Assembly: GCF_936925435.1 (NCBI RefSeq)
Contig: NZ_CAKZHQ010000034.1
Span: forward strand, 1-48,507
From: an uncultured Ramlibacter sp.
GTDB lineage: Bacteria; Pseudomonadota; Gammaproteobacteria; Burkholderiales; Burkholderiaceae_C
Direction of reading: 5' to 3'
Length of the DNA stretch: 48,507 nucleotides
The translations under genes were made by a program, and so were the position numbers. The notes under the pieces were generated by a model that worked only from the letters and a program-made list of their open reading frames with translations, did no database searches and was not told the origin of the DNA. Shown piece after piece: positions 36,214 through 43,895 of this stretch (its first letter is position 1; every line of letters begins with the position of its first letter).

Positions 36214-36944
36214 GAGCTGGATGCGCGGAACGCCGCGAGCAGGTCCTTCGGACTCTCCGCCGTCGTGACGACGAGGCAGGCAGCGGCGGCAAGCAGCCTG
36301 TCCCCTTCCCGGTGCGTCCAGATGTGCCAGAGATGCTTGCCGTCCGTCTCCTGCTTTTCTGGATGCTGCACGTGATCGAGCAGGGCCCAATGCTTGTCCA
36401 GCCATGCCAGGGCTTGCGCCTTGTCCCAAACGGGGTCCAGCCCTTGCACTTCGCTGCGCAAGCCCGCCAGCCCATCGCGATTGACCACCCTCTCGCTGCG
36501 AGCAAGCGTGAACAGCATGAAGGCCTTGTCGGCGTGCATCGCCCGCAAGCCCAGGGGCCGCTGCCGGGCGAATTTCAACATCTTGGCCTCGTAGGAGGCA
36601 GCCGGGTGCAGATGCTCGGCCATCTTGCCGTGCTGATTCTTCAGCTTCAAACTCGCCCTGGCATCGAGCAGCATCAACAGATCCTCCCAAGACTTCGCGA
36701 CGTGCAAGGGAGCCACGCGGCCGGGCTTGCCGTTGGGGTCGGCTCCCTTGGCCAGGAGGATGCGCACCATGCAATGGCGCATTTCCTTGGCCGCTGCGGT
36801 GAGCAGCGTCACCTCTCCAAGCGCGTGCGTGTCGATGAGGGTGTTGGGGTCGAGGCCCGCATCCAGGCGCGCCTGCAATTGGTCGACCGTGCCGCCCTGC
36901 ATCAGGCGAGCGAGCTCTTCGTCAACTGGAGTTTTCTTGCTCAT
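36210..36944 (-). CDS. Ankyrin-repeat-like protein of unknown function
   Basis: A 244-aa soluble protein with no signal peptide. Residues about 20-110 resemble degenerate ankyrin repeats (LGEVTLLTAAAKEMRHCMVR, ILLAKGADPNGKPGR, APLHVAKSWEDLLMLLDARA, LKLKNQHGKMAEHL). The C-terminal half (about 120-244) is Trp- and Leu-rich (WLDKHWALLDHVQHPEKQ; KHLWHIWTHREGDRLLAAAA) and matches no family I recognise. The ATG at 36944 has GGGAG upstream. The gene converges with the barrel gene and their stop codons overlap by four bases. It lies just downstream of the tRNA-Val terminator on the same strand. Confidence 0.8.
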   Translation of the reverse strand: MSKKTPVDEELARLMQGGTVDQLQARLDAGLDPNTLIDTHALGEVTLLTAAAKEMRHCMVRILLAKGADPNGKPGRVAPLHVAKSWEDLLMLLDARASLKLKNQHGKMAEHLHPAASYEAKMLKFARQRPLGLRAMHADKAFMLFTLARSERVVNRDGLAGLRSEVQGLDPVWDKAQALAWLDKHWALLDHVQHPEKQETDGKHLWHIWTHREGDRLLAAAACLVVTTAESPKDLLAAFRASSS

Positions 36945-36980
36945 GGGCTCTCCCTGCGCGATTGTGAGCGGCGCCAAAAG

Positions 36981-37012
36981 CAAAAAGCCCGCTCCCTCTC
37001 GGGAACGGGCTT
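36981..37012 (-). terminator. Intrinsic terminator after tRNA-Val
   Basis: On the minus strand AAGCCCGTTCCC pairs with GGGAGCGGGCTT (one G-U) around a GAGA tetraloop, followed by TTTTTGCTTTT. This is a strong terminator ending the tRNA-Val transcript before the ankyrin-like gene. Confidence 0.88.
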
Positions 37013-37030
37013 CGTTGCGTTTCGTCGTTC

Positions 37031-37105
37031 TGGTGGGCCGTGGAGAGATCGAATCTCCGACATCCTCCACGTCAAAGAGGCGCTCTACCACTGAGCTAAC
37101 GGCCC
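37031..37105 (-). tRNA. tRNA-Val (GAC)
   Basis: The minus strand begins GGGCCGTTAGCTCAGTGGTA and ends with an encoded CCA. The acceptor stem GGGCCGT pairs with ACGGCCC. The anticodon arm CCTCT-TTGACGT-GGAGG gives anticodon GAC. The T-arm contains GATTCGATC. Length 75 bases. Confidence 0.96.
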
Positions 37106-37164
37106 TGATCTGATCCGGTCAACCTCCGCTGTCTGCGGCTGTCTTGCGAATTTCACAGCCTCGA

Positions 37165-37170
37165 ATTATA
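37165..37170 (-). promoter_or_regulatory. Extended -10 element for tRNA-Val
   Basis: The minus strand reads CACTGCTATAATTC, again TGC followed by consensus TATAAT, as at rpsB. No -35 hexamer is visible because the position is taken by the relA terminator. The expected leader is about 50 bases. Confidence 0.55.
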
Positions 37171-37176
37171 GCAGTG

Positions 37177-37203
37177 AAAAAACCCCCCCGGCTTCAGCGC
37201 CGG
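37177..37203 (-). terminator. Intrinsic terminator of relA
   Basis: On the minus strand CCGGC pairs with GCCGG around a six-base loop that contains the relA stop codon. A G-run and then six T follow. The stem is short but the T-tract is good. It directly abuts the tRNA-Val promoter. Confidence 0.65.
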
Positions 37204-39395
37204 CGCGCGGAGCGCACGCCCCGCACTTCGGCCACCTGGCCCAACACCTTGTTCAGGCGGCCGGAGTCGCTGATTTCGACGGTGAACGTCATCCAGGCCG
37301 TTTCCTTGACCGACTGCGACTGCACGCCGACCACGTTCATCTTCTCCTTGGCGAAGACTTCCGAGATGTCGCGCAGCAGGCCCTGCCGGTCGGCCGCCTC
37401 CACCGCCACGTCCACCGGATAGACCGCCGCGCCCTCGCTCTTGGGCTTGCCCCAGGCCACATCGATCACGCGCTCGCCGCTGCGCGCCGCCAGCTCGCGG
37501 AAGTTGCTGCAGTCGCTGCGGTGGATGCTCACGCCCTTGCCGCGGGTGACGAAGCCGGCGATGCCATCGGGCGGCGCCGGCTTGCAGCACTTGGCCAGCT
37601 GCGTCATCAGCGAATCGACGCCCACCACCAGCACGCCGCCCTGGGGCGTCTTCTCGGTGTTGCGCGCCTTCTTCAGCAGCAGGAACTCGTCCTGCGGCAG
37701 CGGCACCTCCTGCGGCCGCAGCAGGGTCTCGATGCTGCGCAGGGAAAGCTCGTCCTTGCCGACCACGGCGAACAGGTCTTCGGCCGACTTGAAGCCCAGC
37801 TGGCCGGCCAGGTCGTCCAGCTTCATGGCCGTCTTGCCTTCTCGCTGCAGCAGCTTTTCCACCGCCTCGCGGCCACGGGCGACGGTCTCGTGCCGCACCT
37901 GCTCGTTGAACCAGGCGCGCACCTTGGCCTTGGCACGGTGGCTGGCCAGGAAGCCCAGCTCGGCATTGAGCCAATCGCGCGAGGGGCCGCCTTCCTTGAC
38001 GGCACTGACTTCCACCGTCTGGCCGTTGGCCAGCTGCGTGTTCAGCGGCACCATGGCGCCATCGACCTTGGCGCCGCGGCAGCGGTGGCCCAGGCTGGTG
38101 TGCACGCTGTAGGCGAAGTCCACCGGCGTGGCGCCCTGGGGCAGTTCGACGATCGCGGCATCGGGCGTCAGCACGTAGATGCGGTCGTCGAACAGGCCTT
38201 CGCTGGCGCCGGCCAGATCGCGCTCCCAGGCCAGCAGCTGGCGCAGCACGGCGATCTTGGCGTCGTACTCGCCGCTGGCCGACACGCCGGCATAGCCCTT
38301 GGCGCCGGCCTCCTTGTAGGCCCAGTGCGCCGCCACGCCATGCTCGGCGTGGTCATGCATGGCCTGGGTGCGGATCTGGATCTCGATGGGCTGGCCGGTC
38401 GCGTCACGCACCACGGTGTGCAGCGACTGGTAGCCGTTGGCCTTGGGTCGGGCGATGTAGTCGTCGAACTCGCCGCCTATGGCCTCGAACTTCTCATGCA
38501 CCCAGCTCAGGGCGGCATAGCAGTCCGGCACCGCCGGGACGATCACCCGCAGCGCACGCACGTCGAACACCTGCTCGAAGTCCAGCGACTTGCCGCGCAT
38601 CTTCTTGACGATGCTGTAGATGTGCTTGGGCCGGCCATGGACCTCGGCATCGACGCCCTGGGCGCGCAGTTCCGCCTGCAGTTGCGCGCGCATCCGCCCG
38701 ACGTAGCCCTCGCGTTCGGCGCGCTTCTCGTCGAGCAGGCGCGCCACCTCCTTGTAGGTCTGCGGCTCCAGGAAGCGGAAGGCCAGGTCCTCCATCTCCC
38801 ATTTGAGCTGCCAGATGCCCAGGCGGTTGGCCAGCGGGGCGAAGACCTGGAGCGATTCGCGCGCAATGCTCGGCGGCGCAGGCTGTTTGCAGGCCGCGTA
38901 CCAGCGCAGGGTCTGCAGGCGCGAGGCCAGCCGCAGCATCACCACCCGCAGGTCACGCGAGAACGCCAGCAGCATCTTGCGCACACTCTCGGTCTGGGCC
39001 TTGGGGTCGTCCATCGGCCGGTCCGCGTCCAGCGCGCCACGGGCCTGGGCCTGCACGCGCACCAGCTTGTTGGTCTCGACGGCCAGCGCCGCGTAGCTGT
39101 CGCCGAAAGCCTTGGCAATGACTTCCTGCGGCTTGTTCAGGTGGGCGCAGGCGTAGACCAGGTAGCTGGCCGCCTGCATGGCCTGCGAGCCGCCCATGGA
39201 CTTGAGGATGGCGGCCACCGCGTCGGCGTGCTCCAGCGAGTTCTCGCCGGTGTTGAGGATCTCGCCGGCAATCAAGGGCTCGGCAAAAGCGCGGGCGCGT
39301 GCCAGTGCGTTCGCCTGCTGCGGCAGGTCCTGCTCCGCGGCGGCGATCAGCTCCGGGACTTGGGCGCCATCATGGTCTGCCGCGAGACTCTTCAT
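37194..39395 (-). CDS. relA: GTP pyrophosphokinase RelA
   Basis: Makes (p)ppGpp in the stringent response. The 733-aa protein has the long RSH architecture: an N-terminal HD-like region (about 40-190), a synthetase domain (VHGRPKHIYSIVKKMRGKSL; FDVRALRVIV; YIARPKANGYQSLHTVV), TGS (about 400-462, DRIYVLTPDAAIVELPQGAT), a conserved Cys-containing segment (TQLAKCCKPAPPDGIAGFVT) and a C-terminal ACT domain (about 657-730). The hydrolase HDxxED motif is absent (YACAHLNKPQEV in its place), so it should be a synthetase-only RelA rather than a bifunctional SpoT. The start overlaps the upstream hydrolase gene by 26 bases. Confidence 0.95.
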   Translation of the reverse strand: MKSLAADHDGAQVPELIAAAEQDLPQQANALARARAFAEPLIAGEILNTGENSLEHADAVAAILKSMGGSQAMQAASYLVYACAHLNKPQEVIAKAFGDSYAALAVETNKLVRVQAQARGALDADRPMDDPKAQTESVRKMLLAFSRDLRVVMLRLASRLQTLRWYAACKQPAPPSIARESLQVFAPLANRLGIWQLKWEMEDLAFRFLEPQTYKEVARLLDEKRAEREGYVGRMRAQLQAELRAQGVDAEVHGRPKHIYSIVKKMRGKSLDFEQVFDVRALRVIVPAVPDCYAALSWVHEKFEAIGGEFDDYIARPKANGYQSLHTVVRDATGQPIEIQIRTQAMHDHAEHGVAAHWAYKEAGAKGYAGVSASGEYDAKIAVLRQLLAWERDLAGASEGLFDDRIYVLTPDAAIVELPQGATPVDFAYSVHTSLGHRCRGAKVDGAMVPLNTQLANGQTVEVSAVKEGGPSRDWLNAELGFLASHRAKAKVRAWFNEQVRHETVARGREAVEKLLQREGKTAMKLDDLAGQLGFKSAEDLFAVVGKDELSLRSIETLLRPQEVPLPQDEFLLLKKARNTEKTPQGGVLVVGVDSLMTQLAKCCKPAPPDGIAGFVTRGKGVSIHRSDCSNFRELAARSGERVIDVAWGKPKSEGAAVYPVDVAVEAADRQGLLRDISEVFAKEKMNVVGVQSQSVKETAWMTFTVEISDSGRLNKVLGQVAEVRGVRSARRR

Positions 39396-40305
39396 GGTGT
39401 TCTTCTTCCAGCAGGAAGGAGGCCGCGGCCTCCACCTGGTCGTTCAGGACGAAGGTGGGCGCATGGCCCACCCCTTCGAATTCAATGAGGCGGGCCTTCG
39501 GGCCGCGCTGCGTCATGGCCTGCGCCGTCTCGTGCGAGAGCAGGTCCGACTGCGCGCCGCGCGTGAGCAGCACCTGCGCACGGATGCCTTCGTACAGCTG
39601 CCAGAGCGCGGCGCTGCCCTGCACGGCGGACTCTTCGGTCAAGGTCCGGAAGGGCACGGCGATGGCCGGGTCGTAGTGCAGGGTCAGGCCGCCCTCGGGC
39701 AAGGGCCTGACCATGGCCTGCGACAGGGTCAGCCACTGCTGGGGCGTGTGTGGCCCGAAACTGGTGGAAATCGCCCACATCGCATCGGCGGCCTGCTGCA
39801 CCGAGTCGAAGCTGCCGGTCTGCCCCAGATAAGTGCCGATGCGCTGCAGCGCCTGCCAACCGATGGCCGGCCCCACGTCATTGAGCAGCAACCTGCGCAC
39901 GGGCACTGGCAGCGGCAGACCGGGCGTGCCGGCCACGGCCATGCCGATCAGGCCCCCCATGCTGGTGCCCACCCAGTCCAGCGTGGCCAGCGGCGCCTGG
40001 CCATCCAACTGGGCCAGCAAGGCCAGCATGTCACTCACATAGGCGGGAATCTGGTAGCCCATCGGGTCGGGCAGCCAGTCGCTGCGGCCGCGGCCGACGA
40101 CATCGGGACAGACCACCCGCAAAGGCCGCGCCGAGCGCGCCACCAGGGCCCGGGCCAGCACGTCGAAGTCGCGCCCCTGGCGCGACAGGCCATGGACGCA
40201 GACGATGGTCTGGAGGGCGTCGGCCGCACCCCACTGCCAGTACGCCATGCGGTGACCGCCCGAGGCGCCGGGGCAGGATACGTAGTTCAGCGTAGGTTCG
40301 GTCAT
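39370..40305 (-). CDS. Alpha/beta-fold hydrolase
   Basis: A 311-aa hydrolase with nucleophile Ser in WVGTSMGGLIGMA, Asp in TRGAQSDLLSHE and His in EFEGVGHAPTF. VCVHGLSRQGRDFD forms the oxyanion strand. The substrate is unknown; esterases, haloperoxidase-like and lactonase-like members all share this pattern. I start at ATG 40305 (MTEPTLNYVSCPG); the 17-residue upstream extension has a run of Phe codons with no support. The gene overlaps the relA start by 26 bases and probably shares its transcript. It diverges from bdhA. Confidence 0.9.
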   Translation of the reverse strand: MTEPTLNYVSCPGASGGHRMAYWQWGAADALQTIVCVHGLSRQGRDFDVLARALVARSARPLRVVCPDVVGRGRSDWLPDPMGYQIPAYVSDMLALLAQLDGQAPLATLDWVGTSMGGLIGMAVAGTPGLPLPVPVRRLLLNDVGPAIGWQALQRIGTYLGQTGSFDSVQQAADAMWAISTSFGPHTPQQWLTLSQAMVRPLPEGGLTLHYDPAIAVPFRTLTEESAVQGSAALWQLYEGIRAQVLLTRGAQSDLLSHETAQAMTQRGPKARLIEFEGVGHAPTFVLNDQVEAAASFLLEEEHHEESRGRP

Positions 40306-40380
40306 GAAAAAGAAAAAAACCGATACTGCGCAGGTTGCAGGCTCGTTCGGTCCCATCCTAATTCATCGGAGTTTCCTCAC

Positions 40381-41151
40381 ATGCTCAAAGGCAAAGCAGC
40401 CCTCGTCACGGGGTCCACCAGCGGCATCGGTCTGGGCATCGCGATCGCCCTGGCGCGCCAGGGCGCCAACATCATCCTCAACGGCTTCGGCGACGCCGAC
40501 GGCCCCAAGGCCCAGATCGAGGCGCTGGGCGTGAAGGTGGCCTACCACGGCGCCGACATGGGCAAGCCCGAACAGATCGCCGACATGCTGCAGTTCGCCA
40601 CCGGCGAGTTCGGCCGGGTCGACATCCTTGTCAATAACGCCGGCATCCAGCACGTGGCGCCGGTGGAAGATTTCCCGCCGGAGAAGTGGGACGCCATCAT
40701 CGCCATCAACCTGACCAGCGCCTTCCACACCACCCGGCTGGCGCTGCCCGGCATGAAGGCCGCGGGCTGGGGCCGCATCCTCAACGTCGCGTCCACCCAC
40801 GGCCTGGTGGCCTCGGCGCAAAAGAGCGCCTACGTGGCCTCCAAGCACGGCATCGTCGGCTTCACCAAGTCGGTGGCGCTGGAAACGGCCACCACGGGCG
40901 TGACCTGCAACGCCATCTGCCCGGGCTGGGTGCTCACGCCCCTGGTGCAAAAGCAGATCGACGACCGCGCCGCCCGCGAGGGCATCCCCGTGGACACGGC
41001 CAAGCGCGAACTGCTGGCCGAGAAAGAGCCCTCGCTGCAGTTCACGACCCCGGAAGAACTGGGCGCTCTGGCCGTCTTCCTGTGCTCGCCGGCCGGCAAC
41101 AACGTGCGCGGCGTGGCCTGGAACATGGACGGCGGCTGGGTCGCCCAGTAA
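40381..41151 (+). CDS. bdhA: 3-hydroxybutyrate dehydrogenase
   Basis: NAD-dependent SDR that oxidises 3-hydroxybutyrate to acetoacetate in PHB breakdown. The 256-aa protein shows ALVTGSTSGIGLGIAIALAR, NNAGIQHVAPVEDFPPEKWD (highly typical of this enzyme), Ser in NVASTHGLVAS, the catalytic Tyr/Lys in SAYVASKHGIVGFTK, and CPGWVLTPLVQKQID. GGAG is nine bases before the ATG. The adjacent divergent hydrolase may share its regulation. It fits with phaR elsewhere in the window. Confidence 0.94.
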   Translation: MLKGKAALVTGSTSGIGLGIAIALARQGANIILNGFGDADGPKAQIEALGVKVAYHGADMGKPEQIADMLQFATGEFGRVDILVNNAGIQHVAPVEDFPPEKWDAIIAINLTSAFHTTRLALPGMKAAGWGRILNVASTHGLVASAQKSAYVASKHGIVGFTKSVALETATTGVTCNAICPGWVLTPLVQKQIDDRAAREGIPVDTAKRELLAEKEPSLQFTTPEELGALAVFLCSPAGNNVRGVAWNMDGGWVAQ

Positions 41152-41175
41152 AAAGCCCAGCGGCGCTCAGGCTTT
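41152..41175. terminator. Bidirectional terminator between bdhA and the phosphoesterase
   Basis: AAAGCC pairs with GGCTTT across a 12-base interior that can itself fold (AGC-GGC-GCT). Short A and T runs flank it on both sides. It lies in the 22-base gap between two convergent genes and extends one or two bases into the phosphoesterase stop codon. Confidence 0.5.
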
Positions 41176-41989
41176 AGCTCGCCAGTTCCAGCACCTGGCG
41201 CGTGGCAGTGGCGAAACTTTCCCGCCCCGCGTCGTAGTCGCAGCGCTCGATGCAGCAGTTGCGCGGCTCGCCAGGCCGTGTGGCGCTCCAATGCACCAGG
41301 TTGACCGAGTTGGCCGAGCCATGGCGCACCCGCGCCGACACGGCGGTGCCGGCCTGCACGCACCACATGGCACGCGGCACGGGTGCGGGCAAGGTCCGCA
41401 GATCCAGCACATAAGGCAGGTGGATGTGGCCGCCCAGCACCAGGTCGGCGCCGGCGCGCGACCAGGCCTGTAACGCCGCCTCGGCTCCACGCAAGCGGTC
41501 GTGCTCGTCCTGCACGCGCGCCACGGCGGCCGGCTGGTGCGTCACCACCACGCGCAACTGGTCCGGCCGGGCCCCCTGCAACCGGTGCGCCACCTGGCTG
41601 ACCTGCCGGAGCGAGACCTCGCCGTTCTTGTGGCGCGCCGGCCGCGTCGTATTGACGCCAATCACCAGCAGGCCGGCGGTGTCGATCACCGGCTCAAGCG
41701 AAGCCCCAAAGACCTTGCGGTAGCCCGCATAGGGCTGCCAAAGGCGGGCCGCCAGGTTGAACACGGGAATGTCGTGGTTGCCGGGCAGCACCAGGCGGCG
41801 GGCAATGCCCAGCGATTCGCAAAAGCGCCCGGCTGCGGCGAACTGGTCGGCGCGAGCGCGCTGCGTGACGTCGCCGCTGAACACCAGGACGTCCGGCCGG
41901 CGTTCTCGCGCCAGCGCCTGCAGGGCCGCCACCACCGGCGCCTGCTCGGTGCCAAAGTGGGTGTCCGACAGATGCAGCAGCAGGCTCAC
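41174..41989 (-). CDS. Calcineurin-type metallophosphoesterase (class III phosphodiesterase-like)
   Basis: A 271-aa protein with all metal-ligand motifs of the family in order: LSDTHFG, FSGDVTQRA, LPGNHD, VVTHQP and LGGHIH. The CpdA group (cyclic nucleotide phosphodiesterases) has the same layout, but substrate cannot be assigned. The start is GTG 41987-41989, overlapping the stop of the upstream lipid-kinase-like gene (GTGA), so the two are translationally coupled. Coupling with a diacylglycerol-kinase-like protein raises the possibility of a phospholipid or nucleotide-diphospho-lipid substrate, as with UDP-diacylglucosamine hydrolases of this superfamily; this is speculative. Confidence 0.9.
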   Translation of the reverse strand: MSLLLHLSDTHFGTEQAPVVAALQALARERRPDVLVFSGDVTQRARADQFAAAGRFCESLGIARRLVLPGNHDIPVFNLAARLWQPYAGYRKVFGASLEPVIDTAGLLVIGVNTTRPARHKNGEVSLRQVSQVAHRLQGARPDQLRVVVTHQPAAVARVQDEHDRLRGAEAALQAWSRAGADLVLGGHIHLPYVLDLRTLPAPVPRAMWCVQAGTAVSARVRHGSANSVNLVHWSATRPGEPRNCCIERCDYDAGRESFATATRQVLELAS

Positions 41990-42966
41990 TGCACGGCCAC
42001 CCTGTCCTCGGGGCGTGGCAGCAGCAGCAACAGCGGCGTGGCCGACACCGCAAAACGCAGCGGCATCAATGCCACGCCCACCTCACCGTCGGCTGCCAGC
42101 TTGGCACGCTTGCGTCCTGGCATGCGCACGGTCAGAGCGCGCAGGGCGACGCTGTGGACCTGGTCGGCCTCACCCAACCGGCCGAAGGCGCCGCGCAGCA
42201 GCAAGCCCAGCATCGCCCAGCTGCCTATGGGCCGCGCCACCACCGCCGCCAGGCAACCGGCGCCGACCTGGGCGGCCACTTCAGCGTCGATGCCGATACG
42301 GTCGAGCTGCAGCCTGTTGTTGCCCACGAACAGGGTGGGCGTGACGATGACCCTGCGTTTGCCGCCCTCTTCGATCTCCAGCACCAACTGGCGTCGCCAC
42401 TCGAACAGGGTCATCAGGCCCGACAGCACCGCCACCCAGCGGTGCCTGCCGAAACGCTGCTTGAAGGCCTCGCGGTCCTGCAGCAGCTGCGGGTACAGGC
42501 CGAGGCTGGCGTTGACCAGAAAGGGCTTGCCGTTGACCTCGCCGACCTGCACTGGCTCGACCCGCCCGTGCAGCAAGGCCAGAGCCGCCGCCTCCAGATC
42601 CAGCGGGATGCCATGGCCCCGGCCGAAATAGTTGAAGGTTCCCTGCGGCAACACGCCCAGCGGACAACCGGCGCCCAGCGCGGCCGCCGCGGCGGTGTTG
42701 AGGGTGCCGTCGCCGCCGACGGCCACCAGCACACCGCCGGCAGCCGCGGCCTGCGCTGCGGCCTGTTCTGCCACGGCTTGCAGCGGCCGGTGGCCAAGCT
42801 GTACGAAGCTGTGGGCGCGGCCAGCGGCATTGAAGATGCGCGCCAGCAGTTCGCGCGTGTCGGCGCTGTCGTGCTCGCCCGAGCCGGGATTGACCAGGAT
42901 GAACAGGGGGGCGGCGCAGGCCCCGGGCGGGCCGTCGGACCGCTGGGGGGGCAGCTCGGACCACAT
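41986..42966 (-). CDS. Diacylglycerol/sphingolipid kinase-family protein
   Basis: A 326-aa protein with the DAGK catalytic domain. FILVNPGSGEHDSADTRELL is the first nucleotide-binding segment, VLVAVGGDGTLNTAAAAALG holds the diagnostic GGDGT, and LGVLPQGTFNYFGRGHGIPL follows. Members phosphorylate diacylglycerol, sphingosine or related lipids using ATP (established for the family); the substrate here is unknown. The gene leads a two-gene unit with the phosphoesterase. A purine-rich site before the ATG is weak. Confidence 0.88.
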   Translation of the reverse strand: MWSELPPQRSDGPPGACAAPLFILVNPGSGEHDSADTRELLARIFNAAGRAHSFVQLGHRPLQAVAEQAAAQAAAAGGVLVAVGGDGTLNTAAAAALGAGCPLGVLPQGTFNYFGRGHGIPLDLEAAALALLHGRVEPVQVGEVNGKPFLVNASLGLYPQLLQDREAFKQRFGRHRWVAVLSGLMTLFEWRRQLVLEIEEGGKRRVIVTPTLFVGNNRLQLDRIGIDAEVAAQVGAGCLAAVVARPIGSWAMLGLLLRGAFGRLGEADQVHSVALRALTVRMPGRKRAKLAADGEVGVALMPLRFAVSATPLLLLLPRPEDRVAVQ

Positions 42967-43012
42967 GAGCGCAGCTTAGGGGCGCCGTCCCCGGCGGCGT
43001 GTGGGACGGGGT

Positions 43013-43708
43013 CTAGCGCAGCTGTACGGAACCGGAGACGGTGACCACCACCGTGCTCTTGCCGGCTTCGACGGGCACGGCCATGTCGGCGGGCGCGCCC
43101 TTGGCTTCCATGGCCATCATGCGCGGCCGCGGGACACCCTGGTCATTCGCATTGACCGCCACCTCGCGCAGGCTGTAGCCGGCGAAGCCGAAGCCCTTGG
43201 CCAGTTCACCGGCCTTGGCCTTGAAGCGTTCGATCGCCTGGGTCTGGGCATCGCCCTCGACCTTGGCGCGTTGCTCGCGGCTCAGGCCGAAGCTGACATT
43301 GGCCAGGGTCAGCGACTGGATCTTGCCCGCGGTCTGGGTGATACGGGCGAAGTCGCGCCCCTCCAGCACCAGTTCGGCCGTGCCGTTCCAGCCGCTCATC
43401 TTGCCGTCCCGGCCATAGCGCGGGTAGAGGCTGAAGTTGCCGGTGTGGATGTCCATCTGGCCCGGCTGGGCGGCCTTGCGCGCCTCGGCCAGGGCCGCAT
43501 CCAGGGCCAGCTTGAGCTGGCTCTGCACGGCCGTGGGATCAGGGCCTTCGCGTGTGGTGCTCAGGCTCATGCGCAGCAGGTCCTGCGGCACTTCGACCGT
43601 GCCGCTGGCGCTCAGCTGCAGCACGTTGCTTGGCGGCGGGTTCTGGGCAAATACGGCCGCAGCCCCCGTCAAAAGGACGCAGGCTGCTATCAATTTCGTA
43701 ACATTCAT
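43013..43708 (-). CDS. SIMPL-domain (DUF541) periplasmic protein
   Basis: A 231-aa exported protein. The signal peptide KLIAACVLLTGAAAVFA is cleaved before QNPPP. The mature part starts VLQLSASGTVEVPQDLLRMS, the typical SIMPL/OMP28 N-terminal strand, and includes SLTLANVSFGLSREQRAKVE and a second alpha-beta repeat. Family members are periplasmic or outer-membrane associated, and their role is poorly defined. It diverges from ompR, whose promoter region has repeated GTTACA-like elements that could also act on this gene. Confidence 0.88.
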   Translation of the reverse strand: MNVTKLIAACVLLTGAAAVFAQNPPPSNVLQLSASGTVEVPQDLLRMSLSTTREGPDPTAVQSQLKLALDAALAEARKAAQPGQMDIHTGNFSLYPRYGRDGKMSGWNGTAELVLEGRDFARITQTAGKIQSLTLANVSFGLSREQRAKVEGDAQTQAIERFKAKAGELAKGFGFAGYSLREVAVNANDQGVPRPRMMAMEAKGAPADMAVPVEAGKSTVVVTVSGSVQLR

Positions 43709-43799
43709 GAAGTTTCTCGTTCAATGGACTCCACCCACAACGGGGCGTCCCGCACTCTGGCGCACATCCGGCGTGTGAAGACCAGACGCCTGCGGCAAG

Positions 43800-43879
43800 A
43801 TTTGTAACACTGTGTCAAGCGTTACGTAAAATCCGGCACGGGTCGCATCAAGCCCTTCAGAATTGGCTCTGTTACAAAT
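43800..43879. promoter_or_regulatory. ompR upstream region with 10-bp inverted repeats
   Basis: ATTTGTAACA (43800-43809) and TGTTACAAAT (43870-43879) are exact reverse complements 70 bases apart. A third related site, GTTACGTAAA, lies at 43821-43830. The GTAACA/TGTTAC core resembles the enterobacterial OmpR box (established), which suggests autoregulation. TAAAAT at 43827-43832 could be a -10 for ompR. Function is inferred from sequence only. Confidence 0.45.
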
Positions 43880-43895
43880 ACGTTGTTGGAGCACC

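Noticed and set aside
37194..39395. RelA as a bifunctional SpoT-type enzyme
   Set aside because: The HDxxED hydrolase motif is absent at the expected place (YACAHLNKPQEV instead).
39178..40380. Upstream in-frame extension of bdhA across relA and the hydrolase gene
   Set aside because: The frame is open by chance; the bdhA protein starts at MLKGKAALVTGS with a ribosome site, and the extension is antisense to relA and hydrolase coding sequence.
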